This document shows positions 1 to 12,500 of a stretch of DNA of 64,000 nt, piece after piece. Both the position numbers and the translations under genes were made by a program. Position 1 is the first letter of the stretch, and every line of letters starts with the position of its first letter. Below the pieces are notes generated by a model. The model was not told where the DNA came from, did no database searches, and was given only the letters and a program-made list of their open reading frames with translations. The DNA is from Asterias amurensis (taxonomy: Eukaryota > Echinodermata > Asteroidea > Forcipulatida > Asteriidae), in contig NC_092654.1 in assembly GCF_032118995.1 (NCBI RefSeq), positions 2,170,001 through 2,234,000 on the forward strand. Direction: 5' to 3'.

Positions 1-1770
1 TCTCACACACACAATGTAAAATGTTCACAACTCCAAAACACTCTTTTCCTCCTGTATGCCTAGAGAAGTACTCCCTCAGCCTGAAAGTCCTCTTAAGAAT
101 ACAATAGATTTCCAGAAAACAACGAAGATGCCACCAGTAGACGAAGTTATCCGCCCAATCATAAACATTCGGTAACTTTAATTGATTGTTGTGTGCGCGC
201 ATGCGCCGGGTAAAGATTCACTGCCGCTAATGTTGAATACTGCCCTCTTTTGTCAATGTTGCGAAATTGGTAAAATGAATTCGGCAGACCTTTTTTTAAA
301 GTCCCTTGCTATAGTGTAATCCATTGCACATAGTGAGGTTTTCTGAACAAACCTTATCCATCATAAAGCAAGGACGGCACTCGCATAATGCCGCCAGTCT
401 CATAAAAATGAAATACAGAAGTACTCACTTAACCTAAAAACCTATTTTCTCAAAAATGTATTAGTATTAACTTTTACAGAACTAACTCAATTTCTTATAA
501 AAAAAGTCCTCAACTTTATTTATCCTCAAAATGCGAGCTTGTAACAATAAAGAACACAAACATTTTTAGTATTTTTATATCTTTTTGTTGTTGTAACTAA
601 AGCCAACAACAATTATAATAAAACAATGGGAACAGAGGTTTAACAACGTTTTGAAATATGTGTGCATTGTCTTCATCAATGGTCGCCACTGTTAACTGTC
701 TGTACGGTTTGTGACCGACTGCTCATTTTTGCTAAGCAGAAAGTTATGATGCAATATTTTCTGCTGAAGTAGCTCTTTGGAATATGGTTATTGGGACACA
801 ACACTATGACACTTTTCTGTTCGGGTAGGATAACTTGGGCCCCATTCCATAGAGCTAGCTCCACACAATTGCGACAGAATGGTAAGTTTGCCTCTTTTCA
901 GAAATCTTAAGACGCGGGGAGATAGGTGAAAAATCCTTAAAAAATCATGGTAAACCACATAAAGCCTGATCATGTAATGAATTTAAAATGATGCAAAATA
1001 AACACATAATTAGTTTGCCCTGAAACGTGAATGAATTTTCTTAAGAATCTTATTAGAGATTGCCTGGAACTTGTATTTTCGATGGTGCAATAAATAATTT
1101 CAATAAAAACAATGTACTGATGATTGAAATGATTTGGTAAGATTATCGCAGTGCGTACTAAATAAAAGTAAAACTTTGCTGAAACAGCTACAAACTTTAA
1201 AAACACATTATAGTGATGGAATTTAAAGATGTTTGAAATACTGAAAGACAAAACTGCAACTGGAGTTATATGAAACGTGAATATCATTTTGAAAGATCAT
1301 ATAATTTAAGTATATAACTAAGCTATGGGTGCCTTGTTTGTAGTAAGTGCGCAATAGAAGACTTTTTATTTATTAATTAAGTCAGGCCTAACATAAGTAT
1401 GACTTCAAAAATGCTTGCCTTTCCAATTTTAGGTGAATGGTTACAATATCCACAACTGATTGATTAAGAATCATTTAAACCATTTAAAATATAACTTCAA
1501 CTTTGTAAAAATATTCAAACACCTGCAATAAGCCATTTGTGAGTTTTGAATGACGTCTAGTACAATCAATCATGACTTGCTTAATCACAAATCAACGATT
1601 ACACCTAAATTTCTCAAACCATCGAGACAGTTGCTTCGTTACATGATTCGGGCAAGCTTTTGCGTTGTTGCACGAGATACAGCGAACCCTCATACACAGT
1701 TTCAAATTAATGTGTATGGCACAATGGTACCAGGTTTTGCTCATCAGGATGTTTCTCTACAAAATCTGTT

Positions 1771-1930
1771 TGCCTCTATTTTGAAAGGGCAAGGGCACCA
1801 AGGCACTTTCTCCTCAGTAAAGGGCACCCTATAAGAAAATTTAGTACTGGCACATTTTAAGGGCACCAAGGCAATGAGCAGGGGCACAGAGGCAATTATC
1901 TTTGTTGCCTCTGTGAAGTATCAGGCCTGA
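1771..1930 (+). repeat. AGGCCT-bounded dispersed repeat, copy 1
   Basis: Shares the pattern 'gggcaagggcaccaaggca', then 'gaggcaat', then 'gaagtatcaggcctga' with about ten other copies in this window. See the finding on this family. Confidence 0.7.
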
Positions 1931-2529
1931 AATCTTGCCCCGAATTATGTGAATAATTGTAGTTTTGGCGGGAAGGAAAGTTTGTCTTGTTATAGGAATT
2001 CGGCGCTGCTTTGTTATTACAATAATGAAGACGGGCGCCATGAGGAATTCAAATTTAAGTAGTAATTTGTGACAACACAAGTCATTATACCAGAATGTTC
2101 GTCAAATCTAGCTCCCAAATGGCTGAATAAAACTTTCTTTGGCTATTTGTTTGAGCCCACGCCCACCAATCTCAGACTTGCCCTAACATTGGGCATGCCC
2201 AGGTCTTAGAGGAGACACTTCTTATCCTGAGATTGGCCTTGTGGAAACAGGGCATGCTGGAGAGGAATGAAGGTTTTGGCCTGGGTTACTGAAACGTTGA
2301 CTGGAAGGGAATGGAAGTCCGACATTGTGGCTGGAGGAGATGGAAATCCGTGGAGCGTCGTCCTGTAAATATAAAGAGAAATCAATCAGGTCAAACATCT
2401 ATGAACTATTGGGGCTGTTTGGAAACACAAATCTCCAAAACACCAACCTCTATCTCATTTTGTATCCCTTTCCTTTTTACTCTCAACAATACACATTTAG
2501 TTTGGGGTTGCACAAAGAAAAATTAACTG

Positions 2530-2596
2530 GAGCGGGACTTGAACCAACGACCTCCAGATTGAAGTAACAGGCGCTCTACCAACTGAACTATAAAGC
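2530..2596 (-). repeat. tRNA-like SINE head
   Basis: On the minus strand it has a pol III A box (TAGTTCAGTTGG) and B box (GGTTCAAGTCC) at tRNA spacing. The 3' flank ('gtctccct..aagtcaatatcttt') recurs next to a second copy near 61985, which marks a dispersed element rather than a single tRNA gene. Confidence 0.65.
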
Positions 2597-3362
2597 AATA
2601 TGTTCGCAGTCTCCCTATAAGTCAATATCTTTGCTTGGATTGCCACACATTTTATCTGACTTTGTCAGCGGCAGTTAATCTGGGAGGGGGAGCACAGGGG
2701 GGGGGGGAGGAAAAAGCATCAACACTTCCACAATGATGGACTTGCACCAGGTTTATTCTTGAGCTTGGGGTGTGGTGAACAAAAATGGGGTTAAAAATAG
2801 ATGAGGGGTTGGGAGATTAAGAAAGTAACCTGGGGGGGGGGGGGTAAGCCCCCTAGCCATCTACTCTTGTGGCCGCCACGAACTTTGCCTAATTGAGTAC
2901 GACAATGGTATTAAATAGGTCTAGCTGGTATTTGAAAAGCTCAGCAATCAATTGGTTTTGTTATACCTTGGTAACATACTGTGAAGTTTGATTGATCGAG
3001 AACCAATCACGTGACGCGCAACAAAAACGCATGTTACATGGCTCGACGGGCCGGGTAACATGAAAAGTGATGTACACCGGTGTACACCACCTTGATGGCG
3101 TTGATCGATTTTCAGTGCTGTGTACAAAACAACCAAGGGTTCGAGGGAATTGTTTCTCAACAGAACTTTGAGAAGAGGAATAAAAATTATACAAAGGTAT
3201 AACAAAACAATTGTTTCACGCTGTGACTGGTGTTAAGGGATTTTGTACACCCTCGAGGGGAAAAGCCACCCTCGGCTTCGCCTCAGGTGCCATTTGCCCC
3301 CTCGAGTGTACAAAATGCCATGGACCCCGTCACAGCGTGCAACAATTGTATTGGCATGACCT

Positions 3363-3940
3363 TTACCTCTGAGTAACATGAGTCCTGTCAATATTAGTTG
3401 ATGCCGGGCAAGCATGTCCCAAACCATCATCAGTCCCACCAGGTCCTTCATCTGTAGCTATCTCTAAGATGTCTTCATCTAAGCTGTCATCTGCCCCTGA
3501 AGGTGAGCTCTGATGGTTGAGAGGAATGAAGGCACCTTGGATACCATTGCAGTAGCCGAACTCATTCCCCATGCTGTTGTCTCGCAATCGTTGCTGCTGC
3601 ATCTGATGCTGTAGGTGGAGCTGTCTCTGATAGGCTAAATACTCTGACGAGAACATCTGATTGGGCGGGAACTTCGCTGCGTTAAACATCAACGGAAACG
3701 ATGACCCGTGGCTGTCGTTATAGACGGCGAATGGCGTCATTGAGCTGAAACTGCCACCATGAGGGAACCCGGGGCCGAAGGTAGAGGACTGTGTTTCCGC
3801 TGGGTCAACAACAGAGAAGGTGTGGTTCTCAACACTGCAGGTGAGATCAGTTGGGATGGGCGTAGTGCTACTGTTGTTCTGCCACTGTGGCTGGAATGTG
3901 GGGTGAGTGTTGGGTGAGTAGTTGTGCAGTTGGGTATTTC
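3363..3940 (-). CDS. DMRT coding exon 3 (C-terminal region)
   Basis: Acceptor CTAATTAG|GAAATACC. Encodes 191 residues rich in Asn, Gln, Ser and Pro, with a Gln-rich patch ([16 protein letters not shown]) and an acidic patch ([17 protein letters not shown]) typical of activation regions. The stop TAA overlaps a good donor sequence (CAGAG|GTAAAG), so the true 3' end may be a further exon rather than this stop. Confidence 0.7.
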
Positions 3941-5538
3941 CTAATTAGGAGAAAACAATAGGGAAAAGTTACAACCATCTCTTCATTTCAATTAAACTCA
4001 ATTAAATTTGATACAATTCAATCTACATGATATGAGTTATCAATTGTACAGCAATTTAAAAAAAAAAAAAAAAAAACGTCAACAAAAAGTACATCTCAAT
4101 AACATGAGTAAAAGAGCCACAAAAAGAAGACAAGCCTATAGGTTAACAAAATGTTATCTGATAAAACTACTGCTAAAAATCAGGATGGCACTTGGTAGGG
4201 AAGGAGTTCTTTTAACTTGTTAGTTTAAAGCCCTAGTACTAGGCCTAGTTGAAACCTACCTGATCTATTAGTTATAGTGAGGGCAAGTGTGCCGTCAGTC
4301 CATGGTCAGACTTAGTACAACTAATTAATATTTTTCATAATTTAACTAACTTCTACTGACTTCTGAAGTTTCTTACAGTTATGTACAGTCAGGAAATTAA
4401 ACCAAATGATTGAACACAAAGTTACTCTTGATTTAACACACTGAATTGCTTCTTCTGAAATATTTAACGATTATTAATTCCATTATATTGCCCAAACCTT
4501 GGTTGTTGCATGCTCCAGAATGCACAGTGTGGAGAGATTGGCTGGTGGCAGTACAGCTACTCTTGAATGTTAGATGCTCTTTCAACGGAGGCAAAGCGAC
4601 TACTCCAGTTGCATTCCGGCATCCAGCGACCACTTCTTCCATATCTTGCTGCCGTTTCAACGCAACCTGACTTGCCATCACCCTCTGACGGTCTGTGATC
4701 AGTTGACAGTAGCTGCATTTGCAGAGCTTAAACCTGCAGTACTTTTTGTGTCCCTTAAAAATGAAAAACGTAAGAATTACTATTTCAGCCCTCGAGAAAG
4801 GCTTTGTAGTACTGGGGTTGAAATGTCATTGTCAATGTCACTGTCAGGACATTTTTGGTTGGTAAACAGTTTGCAACAGCTAATTATATTTTTTCAATTA
4901 CAATGACTACTTTAAATTCATAGAAATCTACAAATACAACATAATAAATAAGGACTAATTATCCTAAATACAATAAAGTGTTTGACACACACAGAGGCTA
5001 CAATTATATTGATAAGTGCCAATTGCCATTGCAAAATTAAAATGGCCTTGCCCTCTCATTCTCAATAATAACAAACCGGTCTTCGACTTTACTTAAGTTT
5101 CAAACCCAAATCGAAATCGTCACAACAACTGATTTTTATTGAGTACACATTTTGCAAAGCCTTACTTTATTTACTTCATAAAAAAAATCATACTGTCCTG
5201 GAATCAATAAGTATTTAAAGTTATGGCTAATAATTATAAAAAAATAATGTTGAAGGAAGCCTTTTTAAACTTTGTTTTAAAAGTAAGTAAAGTAGGAGGT
5301 TTACCTTCAGAGGAACAAGGTAGCCGTGATTACGGCATCTAGAACACCGAGGGGCTCGCTTCTTTCTCCGGCCCTGTCCATCAAACTCAGGAGGAGAAGC
5401 ATCAGCTGATGCATCTGCCTGGGCAGTCACCGGAGGTACGGTCGAAACACTTGGTGCTGCTGCCGTGCGCAACTTCCTTGAAGACCGTGTCGAAGATGAT
5501 GACTGGGTCCTCACAGTTTTTTCTCCTCCTCCGTTCAT
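3363..5538 (-). CDS. DM-domain transcription factor (DMRT family), three coding exons
   Basis: DNA-binding regulator of the doublesex/mab-3 family; such proteins act in the nucleus, often in gonad or neural differentiation. Modelled exons are 5538-5305, 4753-4498 and 3940-3363, joined to 1068 nt (355 aa plus stop). The DM domain spans residues about 61-115 across the first junction and has all eight expected zinc ligands: C65, C68, H71, H80, C84, C89, C91 and C94. It ends in the usual recognition-helix stretch [16 protein letters not shown]. The HGY..PLKGHK segment is closest in my memory to DMRT1. The usual Trp after the fifth ligand is Phe (CRFKLCKC), as in dsx-like members. The start at 5538 has A at -3; the frame is open upstream to 5715. 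The exon 2 donor and the 3' end are less certain. Family sure, subtype not. Confidence 0.82.
4498..4753 (-). CDS. DMRT coding exon 2 (second half of DM domain)
   Basis: Acceptor TTTTTAAG|GGACAC opens in frame with [20 protein letters not shown], completing the zinc module. The 3' boundary is the weak point. CAAG|GTTTGG at 4498 gives the phase 1 needed by exon 3 (256 nt). An alternative AAGA|GTAGCT at 4561 also gives phase 1. Without splicing the frame stops at 4433. Confidence 0.72.
5305..5538 (-). CDS. DMRT coding exon 1 (N-terminus and first half of DM domain)
   Basis: Encodes 78 residues: a Ser/Thr/Ala-rich low-complexity start, a basic GRRKKR stretch, then [14 protein letters not shown] of the DM domain. 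The donor reads CTGAAG|GTAAAC in phase 0. Splitting the DM domain exactly before Gly-His-Lys lets exon 2 continue it perfectly. Alternative in-frame ATGs lie upstream, up to 5715. Confidence 0.85.
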
Positions 5539-5794
5539 TTTCGCTACCAAGAATTCATGTAGCACTTCTATTTCCAATTCTCTCACATTACTTTTAATCA
5601 TGGATGTATAACACTCTTTTTTTGCACTGAGAGGAGAGTGACGTACATATGTGTAAGTGAGGTTTTGTGTCGCCGACCGAGCAAAAAAACTTACAAAATT
5701 ATACATTTGTAGCAATTTACTGGCAGGGTCGCCTGTACTTTTAGCCCACCGCGTGCTGTTGGACCAAGTCGACTTTTCTCAAGAGGAGTTTGCA

Positions 5795-5800
5795 TATATA
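5795..5800 (-). promoter_or_regulatory. Possible TATA box of the DMRT gene
   Basis: On the minus strand the sequence reads CCCTATATATGCAAAC, about 260 nt upstream of the chosen start codon. The position is reasonable for a core promoter, but no transcript evidence is visible. Confidence 0.25.
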
Positions 5801-7486
5801 GGGCATACTTTTAATAAATTCTTGAAAGGTATAAAAGTATGGTTTGTCTCAAATTGTCTTTGTTAACAGTTCTCATTTTCAACAAGACTTCTCAATTGAG
5901 CTTTTTGTAATATTTATCTCTGTTTCCTCATATTTAAGCAGAAGTGTGACTCGACACACCCACTTTATAATGGAGCAGTCCATTAACACACTTTACAAAA
6001 AGTACAGGCACTTGTACTTTTAGGACGCAAAGGACTTTTGGGGTCAATGAACCTTCCATTTTGGTTGGTTGAAAAAAGGAGAACACTTCCGATTCAAAAG
6101 TATTTTTGAAGAAGTTATTTGTATAATTTTCGTAATCATTTTGATAGAAGAATGAAATAATGGGTGTTTTAAAGTTTTAGTTTCATGCTCGTGGTAATGG
6201 GGTGGGGGGGGGGGGTCAAAGGGCAAGATGGCCCATCAAACAATGGAGGGGTAGGGGGGAGGAGAAATTAACCTCGAAAATAGGTGTTTCGGGAGGCAAT
6301 TGTCCTCGAAATGTGTTCATCCCCCGTTGAAAATCCAACAACATGACAAAAAATCATTACCACAGAATTATCTAAGAATGTACCACACATGAAAGAAGAC
6401 ACAGTGTTTTTTTACAAAATGTGTTTATTCCTAATATTCACCATTTTGCAAGAACAACATATTTTCTTACATTTTGTGGGTGTGTGTGTTTGTTATAGCA
6501 TAGTAACGGTACGGATGCATGTATGGTGCATGTATTCTCTATTTACAATTATTTATTGAGTGTACTTGAGCCTGGCACATTACTCAAAATCTGATTATTT
6601 TAAAAAATAATTTCATAAGATATTTTATTTACAAACAAAAAGCAGAACACACATTAGCAACATGTCTTCTGGAACTACCTACAAAACATAACAATTCTCA
6701 GAAAGAATAAATGAAATAGATTGTATGTGACCATTCAACAAATGTGACTATCCAAAAAACTTGAAAATTAAATAAACAAAACAATGAAATTTTATAAAAA
6801 TCCGCGACACAAAATATAAAGAGAAAGAAGATGAAAAACAACCCCAGAACATCATGCATTTATCCCTTAAGAATGGCTAACTCCTTTTTTATAATACTAT
6901 GATATTTACATAAGGCAGTTCTACATAAATCCCCTATACATAATTAAACAAGGTTTTCTTTTTCTTTAGGACAAACCGTTTCATCCAAGTCCTATGAATT
7001 CTTTACACTTAATTTTACTACGCACTATAGCTCAGAAGTTGCTATAAATTTCAAATGATGGAAGCCCGCAAATAAGTAAGACGACAAAACAAAATCGATG
7101 AAGACAATTTCTGATATGCATTAAATTTATCAGACTACTTCAAATTGAAGCATTTTTAGAGGTTTGTTTAAAAAAGAAAATTTGAAAAAAACTTCCTGCT
7201 GAAATCAAATGAAAAATGATAGCCAAGTTTGAAGTTGTTAGCTTCTTAAGAAACATAATTGTCAGTAAGCTTAATACTGCATCTCATGATATCACTGTCC
7301 ATTCACTGATACACAAAGTGGTTGAACAAGTAACCAGTTACACATTCATCGTTAAATATTCCCAAGATATTGAATAAACTATTCTATCAAATAAAATACT
7401 GTTTATCTTTCAAAGTTGCCGTTGTCAGAGTTGGAAGCTACTCTACCAAAATGAAAACATATTTACAATTATCCTCATCAAAAAAC

Positions 7487-7670
7487 TTTTTCACACAACC
7501 GAGAGCAATTTAGCAAGGGTCCCTTGCTAAATTGAAGCATGGTTGTACAATCTTTACAAAAATGTACTTGTGTGAAACTCATTGCTACATTTTGTAAAAT
7601 TTTACAGCCATGTTACAATTTAGCAAAGGTCCCTTGCTGAATTTCTCTCGTGTGAAAGGGACTAAAGCAG
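7487..7670. repeat. Foldback element in the putative CREB3L 3' UTR
   Basis: Inverted arms both contain 'tttagcaa.ggtcccttgct' and 'catg.ttgta' blocks, bounded by 'cacacaaccgagag' and its imperfect complement 'ctctcgtgtg'. In RNA the interval could form a long hairpin. Confidence 0.6.
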
Positions 7671-8375
7671 ACAAACATGTTAAATTCCTATCAGATATAC
7701 CTAAGAATCCTGATTAAGTGGCTTTCCATTCTGAGGTTACCATTAGACATCGCATAAAACGGGAAACCCTTTGACGTGTGATTTTAAAACGGATGTCACG
7801 AACAAGGCACTCATTATTTTGGACTAACTTTTAAATTGAAGAGTCTACGTTTTTCTTATTATTTTTAAATAATAACTTATAAGTACTGTTTAATTAACAA
7901 ACAAGGACAGATTGGGTCAGAATTAGAAGAGAAAACAAATATTCATAATCAGTAAAGGCACATAACATGAATCTTGAGGGCAGCATAGTCATTTTTCATT
8001 TCCATAAATACATTTTGGGCGAAGTAATTCTTTCTACTTTCTCATGAAACCCTTTCTGAGTTGTCATTCATGTTACTAATTTTTATAAATTACAAAAACT
8101 CAAAAAACCTAAATTATGGTTTTGTCACAAATTTAAGATGGCTCCTTTTGGAATGGTAAAAATAAATGTCTCCTGTCAGACATAGACAACCACAATCCAT
8201 TTTGAAAGGTTTCAATAAATATCACTATAAAAATGTACAATATGCAGGATAAATAGTAAACGAGAGGGAACAGGCATACAGCTGCAAAGGGTGTCAAAAA
8301 ATCCCAGGCAGAGCGAGACATTTTTACTGTGTTTTAAAGTTTCAAACGGCACAGCTTGGAAACCCCAAACGAGGA

Positions 8376-8660
8376 AATCAGATGACAGTAAAGATGGTTT
8401 TGATATTGGACACTAACATAGGTTTGTACAGTTAATGTCTAGTTTTTCCTTCTATATTGTACATTCGATATTCACATTGGTTTGTACGGCAAATGTCTAT
8501 TTTTCATTTTGAAATTGGACATTGGCAGTCATACAGCAATGTCAATATCCAAATGAGAAGTAGACATTCACTGTACAATAGGTAAATGTCCAATACCAAA
8601 ATAACAAAGTATACATTTGATGTACAAATCTATGTGAATTGTCAATGTACAATATTAAAT
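8376..8660. repeat. Degenerate inverted repeat ending in GACAGTAAA / TTTACTGTC
   Basis: Repeated units of 'aatgtct', 'tattggacat' and 'ttgtaca' occur in both orientations between matching ends. It looks like an old palindromic element; the boundaries are approximate. Confidence 0.4.
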
Positions 8661-8880
8661 TAAATTTACTGTCATGGAATTCAGCTGTAAAGTTGCATGC
8701 CTGACTTCATACAGCAAGGGATAATTATTTTAATATAAACAATAGGGTTTGAGGGTCCATAAAAAGGAACCTGATTATTTCAAAGTACCAATAAATAACC
8801 TGATTCATCAGTGATGGTTTTGTTTGGCAGCTATTTTGGCAACTTCATCTTATTTTACTTTGGGACTCTTGTATAAAAGA

Positions 8881-9150
8881 CTGGGTCCTAATTCAAGTGA
8901 AGACAAACTTGAAGCAATTCCAAAAATAAATTTTCACAGTTTGTCGTCTCATAGTTGCGTCTAGTACAGACCAGCCTCAAATATTTTTATGGGGAGGACA
9001 AAAATTACGGGATTCTCTTAAAAAGGCTGGGTCCTAATTCAAGCAAAATCCAAACGTGAAGCATTTCCAAAACCAAATTGTCACATTTTGTTGTCTCATG
9101 TTTGCGTTGACTGCAGACCAGCCTCAAATATTTTTCGGGGAGGTCGTGAA
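8881..9150. repeat. Tandem duplication, about 146-bp period
   Basis: Two copies begin 'ctgggtcctaattcaag' at 8881 and 9027 and both contain 'cagaccagcctcaaatattt'. They differ by scattered substitutions, so the event is not recent. Confidence 0.75.
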
Positions 9151-9207
9151 TTTCGCTTGGGTTATAAAGTACAGGTCTTCAACCAGCTAGAGAGGGCGGT
9201 GGTTCAT

Positions 9208-9521
9208 TTACTTATTTTTGGAGTTATTTAACCTTGTAATGGAATCCATAGCAACTAATTGGGCTTCAATATCGGGATGCATGACAGCCTGGAGGTCACC
9301 GCCGAATGGCGCTTGACCCATATTGAACTTTGACCCCTGATTGTCGATGAACGCTCCGACAGAGGCAGCCATGTGGCTGACTGGATACTGCTGGCTTGCT
9401 TGGTTGAGCGGGGCGATGTTATCGGCCTGGGTATTCTCGAGGGGGTTCATCCGTTCCATGAAGGGGTAGTCTTTAGAGTTGAGTTCGTCGTCGTAGGAGA
9501 AAAGCATTCGGGATGAGCGCA
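9208..9521 (-). CDS. CREB3L: CREB3L coding exon 9 (lumenal C-terminus)
   Basis: Residues 436-539 and stop [11 protein letters not shown] aligns by eye with the RSLLFYDD region of human CREB3L1, where S1P cleaves. The remaining tail is not recognisably conserved. Acceptor CTTCAG|TGCGCT. Confidence 0.9.
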
Positions 9522-12500
9522 CTGAAGAGAGAAGAAAGTAAGAGCAACCCATATTAGAGTGTGGTAAAACTTTGGGCGACTTCACTTGGAGATTTTTATA
9601 CAAGCTCGATGTGTGGTGTGTTGTGGCCGAGCGGCCAATTGCACCGCGCTCAAGCTCTTCTGTTTCTAAACAGCAGGGGTTCGAGTCCTGGTATTGACAC
9701 TTAACCATTATTACTTTGTCCTTTCGATGGGACAAACATCTTAGGTCCCATGTGTTGTATTATGCATGCAAAAGAACCTAGTGCACTTATCAATATTTAG
9801 AGAATGGGTTCACCCTAGTGTTTCTAGCATTTTTTTTTATAGCCGCATTAAAAAGTTTGTTTGCACTTCAAGCATTGTGCCATTATACTCTATGAGAGGT
9901 TTCTGCACAATAAAAGGAGATGATAGAAAGATCTCTCCTAACAACATTGAATTGAGTGAAAGCATCAACAATTTTGTTTACTTAAACGTTGAAACAACAT
10001 TTTGGAAACACAAAATGAACTCCAGTACTTTGTATAACATCGTTTAAAAAGTTTTCACAGCCTATTCTAACTCAAAGTATCAATAAGGGAATGAATTTCT
10101 CAAAACTGATGCATCAATTGTAAGTATCAAACGTTTTAACACGTTAAGTCCGTCAAGAACACTTTTTTTTTTTTCAAGAACACTTACCACTTGGGTTATA
10201 GGCTGAATTAGACTGTTCCGGTCCATAGGGGGCGCCAGACTGACCAGCTGTCGTGGCCTCCTTGTTCTGATTCTCGTGGTAGTGCATGTGGTACTTGCTG
10301 TAGTAATGACTGCTTGGCAGCGGGCCGTACATTGGGGAGGGTGTCTTAGGAAGATTGGAGTTGCCGAAGAGCGATTGCGGGGACCAGCCACCGAGGAAGA
10401 CTGCGAAACAAAGGACGAGTACCTGCAGAAATTTAAAAAGAAATTAAGAAAAACTGTTATAGACATCGTCAAATTCACATTATCCTCATATCCTCACAAA
10501 ACAACCCTACCCCCCTAAAATGTTTTTTTAAACAAAATTGGTGAATAAATAAGCCTAAACAAATATAAATGCCACCAATGTGTTTTCCCTTGATATGTGA
10601 GCCAGCAGGAATATAGAGTATGAGACCACAGCAGTTCTACTCAGGACCAAAAGAGTTTAACACAAGATTCCGCAAGTTTCTTACTACTGGTATAGTTTTT
10701 CAAATGCTCTCTGAAAGGGTCTATTTACTTTTTGTAGGACAACAAACACAATGTCAACAGATTTACATTTAACTTACACACACAGTTTGGAGATAATGAT
10801 CATGGAAACTTCCCTGAAAATATTACTTGCTGAGGTGCTGTAGTTTTTGAGAAATGAGTAAAACAATGTCAAGAAAATCATTTTTGTCTCAGTGATCATG
10901 AGACGAAAATTATTTTAGCATGTAAAAACGTGATTTCATGACGGTGTTTTACTCCTTTACGCTTAAGATACGCTTTCTACAATCATTACCTTCAAACGAT
11001 AAAAGTTTGATGAAATCTGTGGACAATCTGTGTTGTGTTACAAAAAGTACCCAAGTTGTCAAAGTGTTAGACAGAAAAATGCCTTATTAGGATTAATCGT
11101 AATGTGCTGTTTTCCTGATTATGACTAGGACTTTGTCTTTAGTTTAAAACGATTCTCTTAAAATACTCTTGGTTTAAACAACCTGCAAGAAACACTGTTG
11201 CCCCCTAGCAGACATGAAGCTCACCTCTACAAAATATGAGCCTACCACTTTGACTCCCAATGGGAGACAGGATAGGCGCATGTAAGCAAGGGGTCAATAT
11301 ACAAGTAAGTAACTCCACATTCAAGTTAGTAAGCCGCAATGTTTTAATGAAGCGACGACTTAGCCCAAAAAACATTTAAGTGAAACCGAACTGTTAATAT
11401 TTTTCAATCTCATCATTTTGTTGATGAGTTATTAAAAATTGTAAACAACTTGTGAAAATGTTCACAGCAATGAGTACATCAATAATATAAACAAGAAGTT
11501 GTTTTGTAAAACATTATAATTTTGGACACATTTATCAGTTTGCAAAAATGCAATGAGAGAATGATGTCACCCATCACCAAAGAAACGACAGATGAAGTTT
11601 GTGGCAACACTATGTATAATCTCTTCCCAATTTTTTTTTCAAGCTCTAAAAAGAGCCTACACAAATGCAAAGAGTATAACATGGTGTTCCAACAAGCTTT
11701 TTTATTTATTGCCAGCTCCATCATGCAAAATTTCCAGTTCTCCCAAAGATATGAATGAACAAAATACAGAAGAGATGACTACATGCTGTGAAATTAATCA
11801 CAATTTTTATGTGCAGTACAACTGTACTATTGTACTTCATGTTCAGCACTTGGAAAAGGTCAGTATTCATTCAGCAACTCCCACCAACCTGCCGTACAAT
11901 CTCAACCTCAAAGTGATCAGGAAATGTATTTTGTCTTTGCCGACTACACAGAGAGTTCAATAAAGAGTTAAAGATGAAATGAACAAAGCAAGCAGCCCAT
12001 ACCCTCCTAGTCTTTGCCCAAGACGTCAGCGATGGATAGTATACTGTTCTTAGTTGTAAATCGCTATAGTGCCCTCTAATGGCAAGATTTAACCAACTTT
12101 ACTTGCTCACACTAAGCTTGCACTCACTAGTGCAAGCCCGTCAAGTTGGTTAAAACATACCGGAAGGGGTATGCTTTAGCGGTTTACAACCGCGTGCAGA
12201 ACACTGCTCCACTGTGGAGCACTGATGTCTTGGGGCAAGACTAAAATCGAACACAAGAAAAAACAAGATCAGACAACAACAAGATCAGACAACAACAAAA
12301 GCAGACAATAACAACAAGAAACTAAAGAACATATTTCCTTTTACAAAAGAATTTCCCAATACCATCTACAGATGAGCAATGAATAACTGCTCTACTGTGG
12401 AGCACAGATGTCTTGGAGCAAGACTAAAATCGGACAAACAAGAAACAACAAGATCAGACAACAAGATAAGACAACAACAAGATCAGACAACAACAAAAGC

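Larger units (their letters stand above)
1..3362. other. Left intergenic stretch, no gene seen
   Basis: No open frame here resembles a protein I know. It holds an AGGCCT-bounded repeat copy (1771-1930), a tRNA-like SINE head (2530-2596), poly-G runs near 2700 and 2833, and otherwise A/T-rich unique-looking sequence. Part of it may be the DMRT 3' UTR; a minus-strand AATAAA near 2752 is one possible polyadenylation signal. Confidence 0.5.
6410..9207 (-). other. Probable long 3' UTR of the CREB3L gene
   Basis: After the stop at 9208 there is A/T-rich sequence without protein-like frames for about 2.8 kb. A minus-strand AATAAA lies near 6423, followed on that strand by an A-rich tract, which is a plausible end. 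The interval contains a tandem duplication (8881-9150), a divergent palindromic stretch (8376-8660) and a foldback element (7487-7670). The extent is inferred. Confidence 0.35.

Noticed and set aside
970..1287. 105-codon minus-strand open frame
   Set aside because: A/T-driven Phe/Ile/Asn/Lys-rich composition without domain or splice support.
2530..2596. Functional tRNA gene
   Set aside because: The anticodon arm does not pair well, there is no terminator run directly after, and the same head and flank recur at 61915-61988, as expected of a SINE.
4433..4497. DMRT exon 2 reading on to the stop at 4433
   Set aside because: It would leave out the Gln/Asn/Ser-rich exon 3, which has a clean acceptor and an open frame of the right phase. 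An isoform ending here cannot be excluded.
9612..9702. tRNA-Leu/Ser gene
   Set aside because: A and B boxes are present, but the sequence continues into a SINE body and the stems are imperfect.
9766..10047. 93-codon plus-strand open frame
   Set aside because: It overlaps the SINE tail and intron sequence opposite the CREB3L gene, with no protein-like features.
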